A DNA stretch of 40,603 nt from Verrucomicrobiota bacterium (GTDB taxonomy: Bacteria; Verrucomicrobiota; Verrucomicrobiia; Verrucomicrobiales; Verrucomicrobiaceae). Where the stretch lies: contig JAPLUM010000770.1 of assembly GCA_026397605.1 (NCBI GenBank), forward strand, positions 1 to 40,603. Reading direction: 5' to 3'. The position numbers were made by a program, and so were the translations under genes. A model generated the notes under the pieces. That model worked only from the letters and a program-made list of their open reading frames with translations. It did no database searches and was not told where the DNA came from. This document shows, piece by piece, positions 17,354 through 26,225 of the stretch (positions within the stretch are counted from its first letter, which is position 1; each line of letters starts with the position of its first letter).

Positions 17354-17941
17354 CTATCCTTTCTTCCTCAGTACCCGCAGCCGTTCTCTACCGACACGGC
17401 CATCATAGCCGACATCAGGCACGCGGTCTTCGATGACCTGCCAGCGTGATTCGTCAAAAAGCGTGCTGAGTTCAGAGACTGAGATGCCAAAGGGCGGGCC
17501 GCTTTCGTCGGGGTCCATCTCGGGATTGATGAACCAGATGCCGACGATCTGACCGCCGGGCTTCAGGAGCTGATGGGCCGCAGTTTCATAACGCGTGCGC
17601 CATTCGGGCGGCAGTGCGCAAAGGCAGGTGTGCTCAAAGATAAAATCAAAGCTTACCTGCCACTCCGCAGAGGTCGCAAAAAGGTCACCCAGGACAAAGC
17701 GGTTCTTTTGATCAGGATAAGCCGCATGGGCCATGGCAATAGCCGTCGGAGCAATGTCTAGACCATAGGCATCAAGACCTTTTTCCACCAGCATGGCCAC
17801 ATCATGCCCGACGCCGCAGCCAGGAATCAGGGCGCGACCTTGAGGGCGGTTTTGCAGAACCCACTCGAGCATGGGTGGGGATGGCAGTCCTTTATTCCAG
17901 GGGGTGTGGCCGTCTTGATAGTTTTGTTCCCAATCGGTCAT
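17354..17941 (-). CDS. Thiopurine S-methyltransferase-like SAM methyltransferase
   Basis: A 195-residue class I SAM-dependent methyltransferase. The N-terminal pattern W-x2-NYQDGHTPWNKG is the TPMT-family signature. The SAM site is LIPGCGVGHDV at 38-48, with the acidic LDIAP at 61-65 and GDLFA at 85-89, and CALPPEWRTRY follows. TPMT-like bacterial enzymes methylate thiols, halides, or selenium and tellurium compounds. The gene starts 4 bp inside the end of the MFS-acyltransferase gene (ATGA overlap), so it is translationally coupled to it. What links a small-molecule methyltransferase to lipid acylation is unclear. Confidence 0.87.
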   Translation of the reverse strand: MTDWEQNYQDGHTPWNKGLPSPPMLEWVLQNRPQGRALIPGCGVGHDVAMLVEKGLDAYGLDIAPTAIAMAHAAYPDQKNRFVLGDLFATSAEWQVSFDFIFEHTCLCALPPEWRTRYETAAHQLLKPGGQIVGIWFINPEMDPDESGPPFGISVSELSTLFDESRWQVIEDRVPDVGYDGRVGRERLRVLRKKG

Positions 17942-20415
17942 GCGTTTTGGGTTGGTTGCAGAGTGAGTGGCATCAGGAAATGATCGTCGGTAAGTGACAG
18001 GGAGTTTGCGTTGAGCAGCTCTTGCAGGGCGACCTGATCCACAGCACCAGGCAAAAGATGACCGAGCGAAGATGCACGGTGACCGACCTGATTGCCCTCT
18101 TCGCCGGCTGGCATGATCGGATCAGGCACACTCGCGGTGATGAATGCGCCGTTGTTAGTGTCGATGAGGCCACGATAGACTCCTCCAGTCTCAGGTGTTG
18201 CTACATCGACCCCATCCCAGCACATGGCAAAACGGCCCACACGCGCCCAGTCGGGAATGGTTGGGACCTTACTCATGTCAGCGGCATTGCCGATGGCGAT
18301 CACACTGCTCTGGGCACAGGCGGCGACTGCTTCCATCGTCATCACCATGTGGATATCGGATTTGATTCTGGCATACGCCGTCAGGGTCTGGTGAATCGGG
18401 CTGCCAGCTACTGCAAGACAGAGCAGCGTGTCTCCCGTACGTGCCCACTCGATCTCCATCAGGCGCAGGGCATTGGCCGTGGCCTGTGGCACAGCATTGG
18501 GCACCGCAGAGTAGGCCTGGGCGCGGGAATCCAGCGCAGCGACAGTCAGATCAAACCATTGTCCGCGCACAGCCTCGACCGTGGCCGCACGAGCATCGAG
18601 CGGCACACCGAAATGCACGCTGACGGGATAGCGCAGGCTCTTGGGCCATTTTTTGAAGAACGTGCCGCCTTCAAAGGAAAAGATGGAGCCATAAATGCCC
18701 TCGAGATAAACCGGCACCACCTGTGCATCTCCCTGACGAGCCATTAGCTCAAAGCCTTTACGCAGCTCATTAAACATGCCGTGTCGGGTGATCTGGCCCT
18801 CAGGGAAAAGGCAGACGATCTGCCCCTCTTTCAAAGCCGCACCGACACTGCGGATGGCATCTTTTGCCCGTGTGGCTGAAATGGGCACAGTACCGACGAT
18901 GCGCAGGAACCAGGTGAGCCACTTGATGTTATAAAGCACGTCCCACATGACGAAGCGCACTTTTCGGTCACAGGCCGCTCCAATGAGTAGCGCATCGACA
19001 TAACTGACATGATTGGGCAGGAGCAAGACGCCTCCTGTTTTAGGCACTTGGGAGAGATTCACCGCCTTCACATCATAAGCAGAGCGGACGATGGTCAGCA
19101 GCACGAAGCGCAGGAAATCCTGACTCAAGAGTCGCGTCATGTAAACAGCAGCGACAATCGCCAAGGGCGCCAGCACAATCAGCTGCGTGGTGGCGGGCAC
19201 CTTCATAAGCAGCATCACTTTGACGACCGCGAGATTGGCCACGATGGACGCAATGCAGTCCATCAGATTCATAGCAGAAAGCACGCGTGCCAGTTCCTCA
19301 GGGGCACAGCGATTCTGCACAAAGGCATACAGAGGCGTCATAAAGGCACCGCCGGAAAAACCAATGCCTACCATGGCCAAATAAACCATCGGTCCCTGAT
19401 GCGGAGAAAGTCCGGCGGCGAGTGTGGCCAAGGCCATGCCGATGCCAGCAATCGGTACGATCCCGAGCTCGATCTTCCGCCTTGAGGCCAGGGAAGCCAC
19501 TGCGCTGCCGAGGATCACACCCAGGCCGAGCATGGCGGCCATGGTCGAAAGGGCAGACGATGCTGCTGCTGCGTTACCGACATGCCGCTCGTGACTCAAT
19601 GTTACTAGGATGGAGCCGACGGCATTCGACATGAACCAAAAGTAACTGACGCCAATAGCCGCCAATTTGATGGGGCGATTGCCGAACACCAATTTCAAAT
19701 GCGTGAAGTGCTCAAACAAGACACCATTGTGAAACTTCACCGCTGCATGTTCTGGGGTGCGCTGCACGGCGAGTGCACCGGGAATTTGCAGCAGCGCTAA
19801 TCCACTGACCACCAGCATCGGCACCCAAACAGCAGACCAGGGATCATTCAGCTCTGCCAACCGCTGACCAAACCAACTACCCCCAGCCCACATGCCACTG
19901 AGGATGCCAAGAAACATGGTCATCTGCAGCATCCCATTCGCTGAACCTAGACGACGATCGCCGACCAGTTCCTTGATAATGCCCATCTTCGCAGGGCTGA
20001 AAAACGCAGCTTGAGTGGCCAATAAAAAGAACGCTAACAAACTCAGCCAGAGAGTAAGCTTGGCTTCATGCAGCGCAATCGCGGCGATGAAAGCAGCAAA
20101 GACAATCACCTGCGCGATCTGCATCCAGACGATCACGCGTTGCTTTGAGTAATGATCGCTGAGCCAACCGGCCAGCGGCGCAAAGAAGATATAGGGCACG
20201 GAAAATATGGCTCCGAGATACACCTGCATTGAGTCACCCAAGTCCGTGCCATGAGCCACCGCGCCAGCAAAGGCGATGAGCAGCATCTTTACAAAGTTAT
20301 CATTAAAAGCATTCAGCGACTGCACGCCCAGCACGAGCCAGAGAGACCGCCGATTCTGTGGCGGCAGTTCTGGCAGATCATTCAGCGATACGGTTTCAGC
20401 GGGAATTTCAGACAT
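17938..20415 (-). CDS. MFS transporter-PlsC acyltransferase fusion (LplT/Aas-like)
   Basis: An 825-residue fusion. Residues about 24-430 are an MFS/LplT-like lysophospholipid transporter with about 12 helices (LVLGVQSLNAFNDNFVK near the start, then WLSDHYSKQRV). Residues about 450-640 are a 1-acylglycerophosphate acyltransferase: NHVSYVD at 468-474 is the HX4D motif and FPEG at 537-540 the second block. The last 185 residues match no clear domain, but SLGHLLPG resembles a late motif of acyl-adenylate ligases, which is the domain expected here in the common MFS-PlsC-ligase triple fusion. That ligase would be shortened and lacks the TSGTTG site. The ATG at 20415 is preferred to a TTG at 20466. 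Likely role: flip and re-acylate lysophospholipid at the inner membrane. Confidence 0.88.
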   Translation of the reverse strand: MSEIPAETVSLNDLPELPPQNRRSLWLVLGVQSLNAFNDNFVKMLLIAFAGAVAHGTDLGDSMQVYLGAIFSVPYIFFAPLAGWLSDHYSKQRVIVWMQIAQVIVFAAFIAAIALHEAKLTLWLSLLAFFLLATQAAFFSPAKMGIIKELVGDRRLGSANGMLQMTMFLGILSGMWAGGSWFGQRLAELNDPWSAVWVPMLVVSGLALLQIPGALAVQRTPEHAAVKFHNGVLFEHFTHLKLVFGNRPIKLAAIGVSYFWFMSNAVGSILVTLSHERHVGNAAAASSALSTMAAMLGLGVILGSAVASLASRRKIELGIVPIAGIGMALATLAAGLSPHQGPMVYLAMVGIGFSGGAFMTPLYAFVQNRCAPEELARVLSAMNLMDCIASIVANLAVVKVMLLMKVPATTQLIVLAPLAIVAAVYMTRLLSQDFLRFVLLTIVRSAYDVKAVNLSQVPKTGGVLLLPNHVSYVDALLIGAACDRKVRFVMWDVLYNIKWLTWFLRIVGTVPISATRAKDAIRSVGAALKEGQIVCLFPEGQITRHGMFNELRKGFELMARQGDAQVVPVYLEGIYGSIFSFEGGTFFKKWPKSLRYPVSVHFGVPLDARAATVEAVRGQWFDLTVAALDSRAQAYSAVPNAVPQATANALRLMEIEWARTGDTLLCLAVAGSPIHQTLTAYARIKSDIHMVMTMEAVAACAQSSVIAIGNAADMSKVPTIPDWARVGRFAMCWDGVDVATPETGGVYRGLIDTNNGAFITASVPDPIMPAGEEGNQVGHRASSLGHLLPGAVDQVALQELLNANSLSLTDDHFLMPLTLQPTQNA

Positions 20416-20573
20416 TCCCGCTAAATGAGGCAGAGGATGGGCCAAGTTTCCAGATGAAAGACTCAATCTTCTTGCCTCTAGCCTGCGACACTGGAAGATA
20501 AACCCTCATTTATACCAGTTTCGCCTGCTAGGAAAAGCAGCCAAAAAACTCTAACCCTCGTTCAAGCGCCACG

Positions 20574-21005
20574 ATGAAAGAAACGGACCTCCTCGAAAAA
20601 CTCAGGAAGATCGAGCGGCTCTATGCTGGGGCGGCAACCGCTGGTGAAAAAGAAGCTGCTGCCGAGGCTATGAACCGAATCAGGAATCGGTTGGGGGAAG
20701 TGGCTAAGGTGGATAAACCCATTGAGTTCAAATTCACGCTCATGGACGGCTGGGCAAAGAAGCTCTTCATCGCCCTGCTTCGGCGTTACGATCTAAAACC
20801 GTACCGTTACTCTAGGCAACGCCGCAATACCGTCATGGTGCGGGTGCCGCGCAGCTTTGTAAATGAGACCCTGTGGCCAGAGTTTCTGGAACTCAGTGCG
20901 GTGCTCAAAACTTACCTCGAAGACGTCACCAACCGCGTCATTGCTGACGTCATCCATGAAGATACAGGGGATGAGGAAGTGGTGGCAGGAGAATATTTAG
21001 AGTGA
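20574..21005 (+). CDS. Hypothetical small protein with DUF2786-like N-terminal helix
   Basis: A 143-residue soluble protein. Residues 4-40 (LLEKLRKIERLYAGAATAG, then EAAAEAMNRIRNRLG) resemble the helical DUF2786 unit, whose function is unknown. The rest is a mixed region with basic RRYDLKPYRYSRQRR near 88-103 and an acidic end. The ATG follows a low-signal upstream region. It is the first gene of a plus-strand run, 31-52 bp before the protease gene depending on its start. No catalytic residues can be named. Confidence 0.72.
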   Translation: MKETDLLEKLRKIERLYAGAATAGEKEAAAEAMNRIRNRLGEVAKVDKPIEFKFTLMDGWAKKLFIALLRRYDLKPYRYSRQRRNTVMVRVPRSFVNETLWPEFLELSAVLKTYLEDVTNRVIADVIHEDTGDEEVVAGEYLE

Positions 21006-21057
21006 TCAAGAAAAACACTCGTCATCGTCATCTGGGATGCTAGCGTTCTCACTCAAA

Positions 21058-22032
21058 ATGAAATTTGGCATAACCTTGATGGGGACGGCACTCGCTGGGT
21101 GCTTCAGTAGTGTGATCGCGGTGGATGCACCAGACACACGGCGTGTGGTTTTTAAAAATGGCACGGAAATGCGTGGTCAGCTGCTTCGAGAGCGTGATGA
21201 TGCCGTGCTGGTCGACCTCGGCTTCACCGTGCTGAGCGTCCCGCGTGCAGAGATCGCCTCTCTAGAAAAGGTGGCTGATGCACAGGCTTTGGTGGCCTCG
21301 GCAGCCACGGGAGAAGACATTTATTTTGTCGAGCCAGGTCGTGAGCCTCTAGCGGTGGAAAAGAATGTGGAGCGTGTGGCAGAGGCTGTGGTGCAGATCC
21401 AGACGGCTTCAGGGCTGGGCTCGGGCTTCATCATCAATAAACTCGGCTACGTGATTACCAATCAGCACGTCATCGCCGGTGAACGTGAGATCACCGTGAT
21501 GGTCTATCGGAAGCGGCCAGGCGGGCTGGAGAAGCAGGTCTTCACGAAGGTCAAAATCATTGCCATGAACGGTTTCCTGGATCTGGCCATCCTGCAAATC
21601 GATGATCCAGCTGCCGAATCCCTACCCTTCGTGCCCATGGGCGATTCAGATGCTCTCACACAGGGTCAGCATGTCTTTGCCATTGGCAGTCCACTGGGGC
21701 TGGAGCGCACCGTTTCTCAAGGCATCGTCAGCATCAAAGCCCGCGAAAGCGGAGGCCGCTGGTACATCCAGAGCACCACGCAGATCAATCCTGGCAACTC
21801 CGGTGGACCGCTCTTCAATAGCCGTGGTGAAGTAGTGGGCGTGAACAACATGAAGTCCGCAGGCATTGGTGTCGAAGGGCTGGGCTTCTCCATCCCAGCC
21901 AACGTTTTGAAGCTCTTCCTGAAGAACCGAGACGCCTTTGCCTTTGATCCGCGCAATCCCAATGCGGGCTTCCGCTATCTGCCACCACCTGCCACGGCGG
22001 AAGCTAAACCTGAAACTCCCAAAGAACCCTAA
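21058..22032 (+). CDS. HtrA-like trypsin-fold serine protease, exported
   Basis: A 324-residue S1C/trypsin-fold protease with catalytic His137 (TNQHV), Asp175 (LDLAIL) and Ser248 (NPGNSGGP), so the triad is complete. An N-terminal signal runs MKFGITLMGTALAGC; LAGC at 12-15 is a good lipobox, so it may be a lipoprotein. Residues about 30-75 are a small beta domain (VVFKNGTEMRGQLLRERDD, then LSVPRAEIASLE) seen before the protease unit. No PDZ domain follows, unlike DegP/DegS. An ATG at 21037 is also in frame. It lies 23 bp before the next gene, pointing to an operon of exported proteins. Confidence 0.88.
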   Translation: MKFGITLMGTALAGCFSSVIAVDAPDTRRVVFKNGTEMRGQLLRERDDAVLVDLGFTVLSVPRAEIASLEKVADAQALVASAATGEDIYFVEPGREPLAVEKNVERVAEAVVQIQTASGLGSGFIINKLGYVITNQHVIAGEREITVMVYRKRPGGLEKQVFTKVKIIAMNGFLDLAILQIDDPAAESLPFVPMGDSDALTQGQHVFAIGSPLGLERTVSQGIVSIKARESGGRWYIQSTTQINPGNSGGPLFNSRGEVVGVNNMKSAGIGVEGLGFSIPANVLKLFLKNRDAFAFDPRNPNAGFRYLPPPATAEAKPETPKEP

Positions 22033-22055
22033 TCGACCTTCACCACCTATTTTTC

Positions 22056-23873
22056 ATGAAAACAATCGCCCTCACCTTCCTCACCGCCCTTGCCTTTGTC
22101 CTGCCTGCTCGTGCAGATAAGCTGGATCAATGGTACAAACTGCTGCCGAAAAACACACTCGGGGTCATTTCCATCAAAGATGCCCGGGAATTAACCGCCG
22201 ACTGGCAGAAGGGCGGCTTTGCCAAAATGATGGAAGATCCTGAATTTAAAAAATGGGTGGCTCCTGGCATGAAGGATGGCGAGTTGGCGTTTGAGAAAGG
22301 CTTCAAAGAAGATGTCGGAGAAAGCATGGGCGACTTTTTGAAGCGCTTTCAAGGCTCGGTCATGATCGCCATCGCAGCGGATTCACCCGAAGACTTTAAA
22401 GATGTTGGCGGACCTGCTGTGGCACTCATCGAGGTGGGTGATCAAGAGGCTAAGATCGATGAACTCTGGCAGCATAACTTTGAAAGTGAGATCCAGAGAA
22501 ACAGCGCCTTGAAGAAAATCACCAAGGACATCGGCGGCGCAACCGTGCAGATTTTAGCCGAGTCAGACGCTCCCGATGCAGAGTGGAAACTGGCCCACAC
22601 CTTTGTGGATGGAGTCATGATTTTAGGAGTCCGCGAATCAATGTTTGAGCACTTCATCCCCGCTCTAAAAACGGGCACAGCTGACAGCTCAGAAGTCGTC
22701 ACGGGTCATCTCACCCGCCTCGCTGAGCAGAGCGAGGGAAATGCCGACATCACGATCTATGCCAATGCAGAGACCCTCATGAAGTGGATGGAAAACAGCC
22801 TCAGCGAGGCAACCAAGAACGGCCAAAAAGCGGCCATGCCAATCGATCCCAGCATGATCATCAGCGCTCTGGGAGTGGCCGAATTCCAATCCCTCGGCTT
22901 CATGATCGATTTTTCAGAGACGCAATCCCGAGTGGACATGGCCATCCTGCATCCAGAAAAGCTAGAAGGCATTTTGTCTCTCATGCAGGGCGGCAGCACC
23001 GAAGTAAATCTGCCCGCCTTCATTCCTGCAGATGCCCTCAGCGGGCAAGTCACCAACCAGAGCCTGGGTGCCATCTATGACGGACTCTTGGCCATGGTCG
23101 GTAAGCTTGGCCCCATGGCCATGATGGCCACCATGCAGATCTCCCAGATGGAGCAGCAGCTGGGCTTCAAAATCAAAGAAGACCTCTTCGCGAGCTTGGA
23201 AGAGGAGAACGTCCAAATCGTGGATGGTAGCGCCTTAGACCAAAGGCAAGTCATCGGCTTGAAAGTCAAAGACCGTGCCCGTCTCGGTGGAGCTTTGGAT
23301 GGCCTGAAGCGCTTCATTGGTCAAGGCTTTGGCGCTTTTGAAGACTCCGAATTCCTTGGACACACCATCAGCCTCTTCAAAGCCACAGCCGCTCAGGCTG
23401 CCCCCGGCGCTAAGTCCACAGAGATCGCTTACTGTCTGACGGATGACTATTTGTTCTTCAGCATCGGTCAGCAAGATCTGCTGAAGAAAGTGCTCACCCG
23501 CTTGAAAGAAGCTGGTGAACCAAGCATCTGGGATGCCCCACGCACCCAGGAACTCATGGCCATGATGCCCAAAGGCTACAGTAGCGTAGGAGTGTCTGAT
23601 GCTAGCAAGCAGATCAACCTGATCCTAGAGGCTATGAGCACCGTGCAAAAACAAACCGGTGGCAGCAAAAAGAAACCAAGCGCCAGCAAAAGCAAAGGCC
23701 CGAAAGGCGAAGGCTTTGCTTTACCTGAAGCAGATAGCTTCTTTGATTCAAAAGCCCAACCATCCGAGGAGATGTTCAAGAAATACTTCGGCACAGTGGT
23801 CAGCGGTGGCTACGCCAAACCTGGAGCCTTGCATTGGCGCATGCTTTCAAAGCCCGTCGAAGCTGCTCAGTAG
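22056..23873 (+). CDS. Secreted DUF3352-like hypothetical protein
   Basis: A 605-residue exported protein with a signal peptide (about 1-20, ending PARA). The body has repeated alpha/beta stretches with phrases such as LLPKNTLGVISIKDA near 28-42 and a C-terminal GGYAKPGALHWRM. This layout is like DUF3352-type proteins, which have no assigned function, and the match is loose. A Lys/Ser-rich, probably disordered linker lies at about 533-550. No enzyme motif is visible. It sits 23 bp after the protease and 24 bp before the FG-GAP gene, so the three are probably one transcript. Confidence 0.78.
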   Translation: MKTIALTFLTALAFVLPARADKLDQWYKLLPKNTLGVISIKDARELTADWQKGGFAKMMEDPEFKKWVAPGMKDGELAFEKGFKEDVGESMGDFLKRFQGSVMIAIAADSPEDFKDVGGPAVALIEVGDQEAKIDELWQHNFESEIQRNSALKKITKDIGGATVQILAESDAPDAEWKLAHTFVDGVMILGVRESMFEHFIPALKTGTADSSEVVTGHLTRLAEQSEGNADITIYANAETLMKWMENSLSEATKNGQKAAMPIDPSMIISALGVAEFQSLGFMIDFSETQSRVDMAILHPEKLEGILSLMQGGSTEVNLPAFIPADALSGQVTNQSLGAIYDGLLAMVGKLGPMAMMATMQISQMEQQLGFKIKEDLFASLEEENVQIVDGSALDQRQVIGLKVKDRARLGGALDGLKRFIGQGFGAFEDSEFLGHTISLFKATAAQAAPGAKSTEIAYCLTDDYLFFSIGQQDLLKKVLTRLKEAGEPSIWDAPRTQELMAMMPKGYSSVGVSDASKQINLILEAMSTVQKQTGGSKKKPSASKSKGPKGEGFALPEADSFFDSKAQPSEEMFKKYFGTVVSGGYAKPGALHWRMLSKPVEAAQ

Positions 23874-23897
23874 TCTTTCATTCCTTAAAATCATCTC

Positions 23898-26147
23898 ATG
23901 CGCTCACTTGCTTTCCTGGTTCTCACAGCCAGCGCCTTTGCTGCTGATCCCTTGTATTTTGACGGCCCCGAAGTCGTGAAGCTGGACTGGAACACGATCT
24001 GTCCACGCACGGGTGACTTCAATGGAGATGGCTTAGCCGACATCGTGGTCATCAATCAAGATCGTGCCAGGATCGAATTTCTGCTTCAGCGTAAAGACGG
24101 CATCCGGCCTGGCGATGCTGAGCGCAGCTCACGCACCGACCGTTGGAATCCGATCCTGGAAGTGTCCCGCTTTGATAAGCAGCCACTTGTGATCAGTCAC
24201 AGCGCCTTTGCGCTCACGGTGGGTGATTGGAATGGCGATAAGCGCCCTGACATCGCCTACATCAGTGACGAAGAAAAGCTCGTGCTCCGCACCCAAGGCA
24301 GCAAGCCTGGGGACTGGGCACAGAAGAAAGAATTTGTCTTGGATTCCACCTCTGAAGATAGCGAGTCCCTGACCGCTGCCGATCTGAATGGTGACGGCAA
24401 AGCAGATCTCTCACTGCTAACCAAAACGCGCCTGATGGTCTGGCTGCAAACCAAGGAAGGCTGGGCCGAACCAAAGACTTACGTGCTCGGAGAACCTGAC
24501 TGTGGTGGTCTGCGCTGCACTGATCTGAATGGCGATAGCAAACCAGATCTCTTCTACACCGCCCCTGACGCAGATGCCCTCATGGTGCGCTTACAACAAG
24601 ACGGTTCCTTTGGCGAAGAGTGGCGTCTGGAGATCCCCAAGAGCCGCTGCTGGGTTCATCCGATCAAGCTTGGCAAGGATGCAGGTGTCGCCTGGATTCA
24701 CAATGCCACCAGCATGACAGAAATCGCCAAGCTGGCCACAGCAGAGGCCGAGCCCAATGCGGATCTCGCCTCAAGTATCCGCTACGCCATGCCTGCTAGC
24801 GATGCTAAAGGCGGCGCAGTCGCTTATGGTGACCTCAATGGCGATGCTATCTCTGACGTGATTTTGACAGAGGCCAAGAACGCGCGCCTCTGGTTCTTTG
24901 TCGGAGTCAAAGGTGGCTCCTTCCGCGAAGGGCGTGAGTTCCCTGCCCTCAGCGGCATTGAGTCCCTCGCCATCGCGGATGTGGATGGCGACTCGAAGAA
25001 CGAGCTGCTCGTGCTCAGCCCCGCCGAAAAATCCATCGGCATCGCTCGCTGGCAGAAGGACCGACTGGCCTATCCAGAAGTGATTCACCAGAGCACAGAT
25101 ACTCTTTTAACCCTGACCACAGGCAACATCACCGCTGACAAAAGCACGCACGTTTTTTGCCTGACCGAGCTAAAGAATAAAGTCTCTCTGCTCACCCTGA
25201 CCTGGATCGCAGGTGAAAAGAAATTTAAGTCCAGCAGCCAAGAACTGCCCAGCGCGCCAGCTAAACCCAATGCCCTGCGCATTGTTGATGCCAATCAAGA
25301 TGGACGCGGCGACTTGGCCTTGTTTGCCGCTCTCGCCCCCATGCAGATTCTGCTCAGTCAAACGGATGCTAAAGTGCCCTTTAAACGCGTAGAAGGATTG
25401 CCTGACACACTCGTCAATAAACTCAGCCCGCTAGCCTTCACCAGCGCCGATCTCAATGATGACGGCAAGGCGGAGATCATCATCGCCAAGGACCAACTCG
25501 CCCGCGCTTTTAAAGTCGGTGCAGACGGCAAAGCGGTGACGGTGGAGCAATTCAATGCCCCTGATTCCAGCGCCCAGCTCAGCGCCGTGTTCGTGAGAAA
25601 AAAGGAAGGCAAACTGCAAGTCCTCCTGGCAGATAGCAGCCAACAAAAGCTCCATGAAATGAGCGCAGGCACCGATGGTGTTTTCCGCGTATCTCATACC
25701 CATGCTTTGTCTTCCCTCTCGGCAGATCAAAGCCATTTGCTCGGAGATCGTCTGCTCATGATCGGAAAGACCAGCTTCGAACTCACACCACTGTCCGGCT
25801 CCTCAATGAAGCTAGAAACCGTGGTCTCTTTTGACAGTGAACTCAAGGACACCCAGCCCTCCGATCTCATCCCCGCAGCCTTTTCAGGAATGCCAAACGA
25901 TGACTTAGCGCTTGTCGATTTCAGCAAAAGCCGTGTCCTAGAAATCTTCCAACCCAGCGACAAAGCCCCGCCCGCTTGGAACAGCTCGATGTACTTCCGC
26001 ATCTTCGAAATCGACCCACATTTCCGAGGCAAAAGCGGTCTCGAAAACGAACCGCATGACTATGCCGCCATGGACCTCAACCAAGACGGCAAACTCGACC
26101 TCGCCTTATTGGTGCACGACCGCCTGCTCATTTACCTGCGGAAGTGA
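23898..26147 (+). CDS. Secreted FG-GAP/VCBS repeat protein, likely beta-propeller
   Basis: A 749-residue exported protein (signal peptide about 1-15, ending AFA). About nine calcium-loop motifs of the FG-GAP/VCBS type are spread along it: DFNGDGLAD near 40-48, then DWNGDKRPD, DLNGDGKAD, DLNGDSKPD, DLNGDAISD, DVDGDSKNE, DANQDGRGD, DLNDDGKAE and a last DLNQDGKLD close to the C-terminus. These loops sit between beta blades, so one or two propellers bound to Ca2+ are expected. Such proteins often bind surfaces or polymers; no catalytic domain is seen. It is the last gene of the exported-protein run. Confidence 0.9.
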   Translation: MRSLAFLVLTASAFAADPLYFDGPEVVKLDWNTICPRTGDFNGDGLADIVVINQDRARIEFLLQRKDGIRPGDAERSSRTDRWNPILEVSRFDKQPLVISHSAFALTVGDWNGDKRPDIAYISDEEKLVLRTQGSKPGDWAQKKEFVLDSTSEDSESLTAADLNGDGKADLSLLTKTRLMVWLQTKEGWAEPKTYVLGEPDCGGLRCTDLNGDSKPDLFYTAPDADALMVRLQQDGSFGEEWRLEIPKSRCWVHPIKLGKDAGVAWIHNATSMTEIAKLATAEAEPNADLASSIRYAMPASDAKGGAVAYGDLNGDAISDVILTEAKNARLWFFVGVKGGSFREGREFPALSGIESLAIADVDGDSKNELLVLSPAEKSIGIARWQKDRLAYPEVIHQSTDTLLTLTTGNITADKSTHVFCLTELKNKVSLLTLTWIAGEKKFKSSSQELPSAPAKPNALRIVDANQDGRGDLALFAALAPMQILLSQTDAKVPFKRVEGLPDTLVNKLSPLAFTSADLNDDGKAEIIIAKDQLARAFKVGADGKAVTVEQFNAPDSSAQLSAVFVRKKEGKLQVLLADSSQQKLHEMSAGTDGVFRVSHTHALSSLSADQSHLLGDRLLMIGKTSFELTPLSGSSMKLETVVSFDSELKDTQPSDLIPAAFSGMPNDDLALVDFSKSRVLEIFQPSDKAPPAWNSSMYFRIFEIDPHFRGKSGLENEPHDYAAMDLNQDGKLDLALLVHDRLLIYLRK

Positions 26148-26225
26148 GCGTGGTGGGTGGCGATAGAGATAGCTGAGGCTACTTGGTAGTTGCGCGCTTT
26201 CATGAAGCCGCCACGATGCAGGTTC

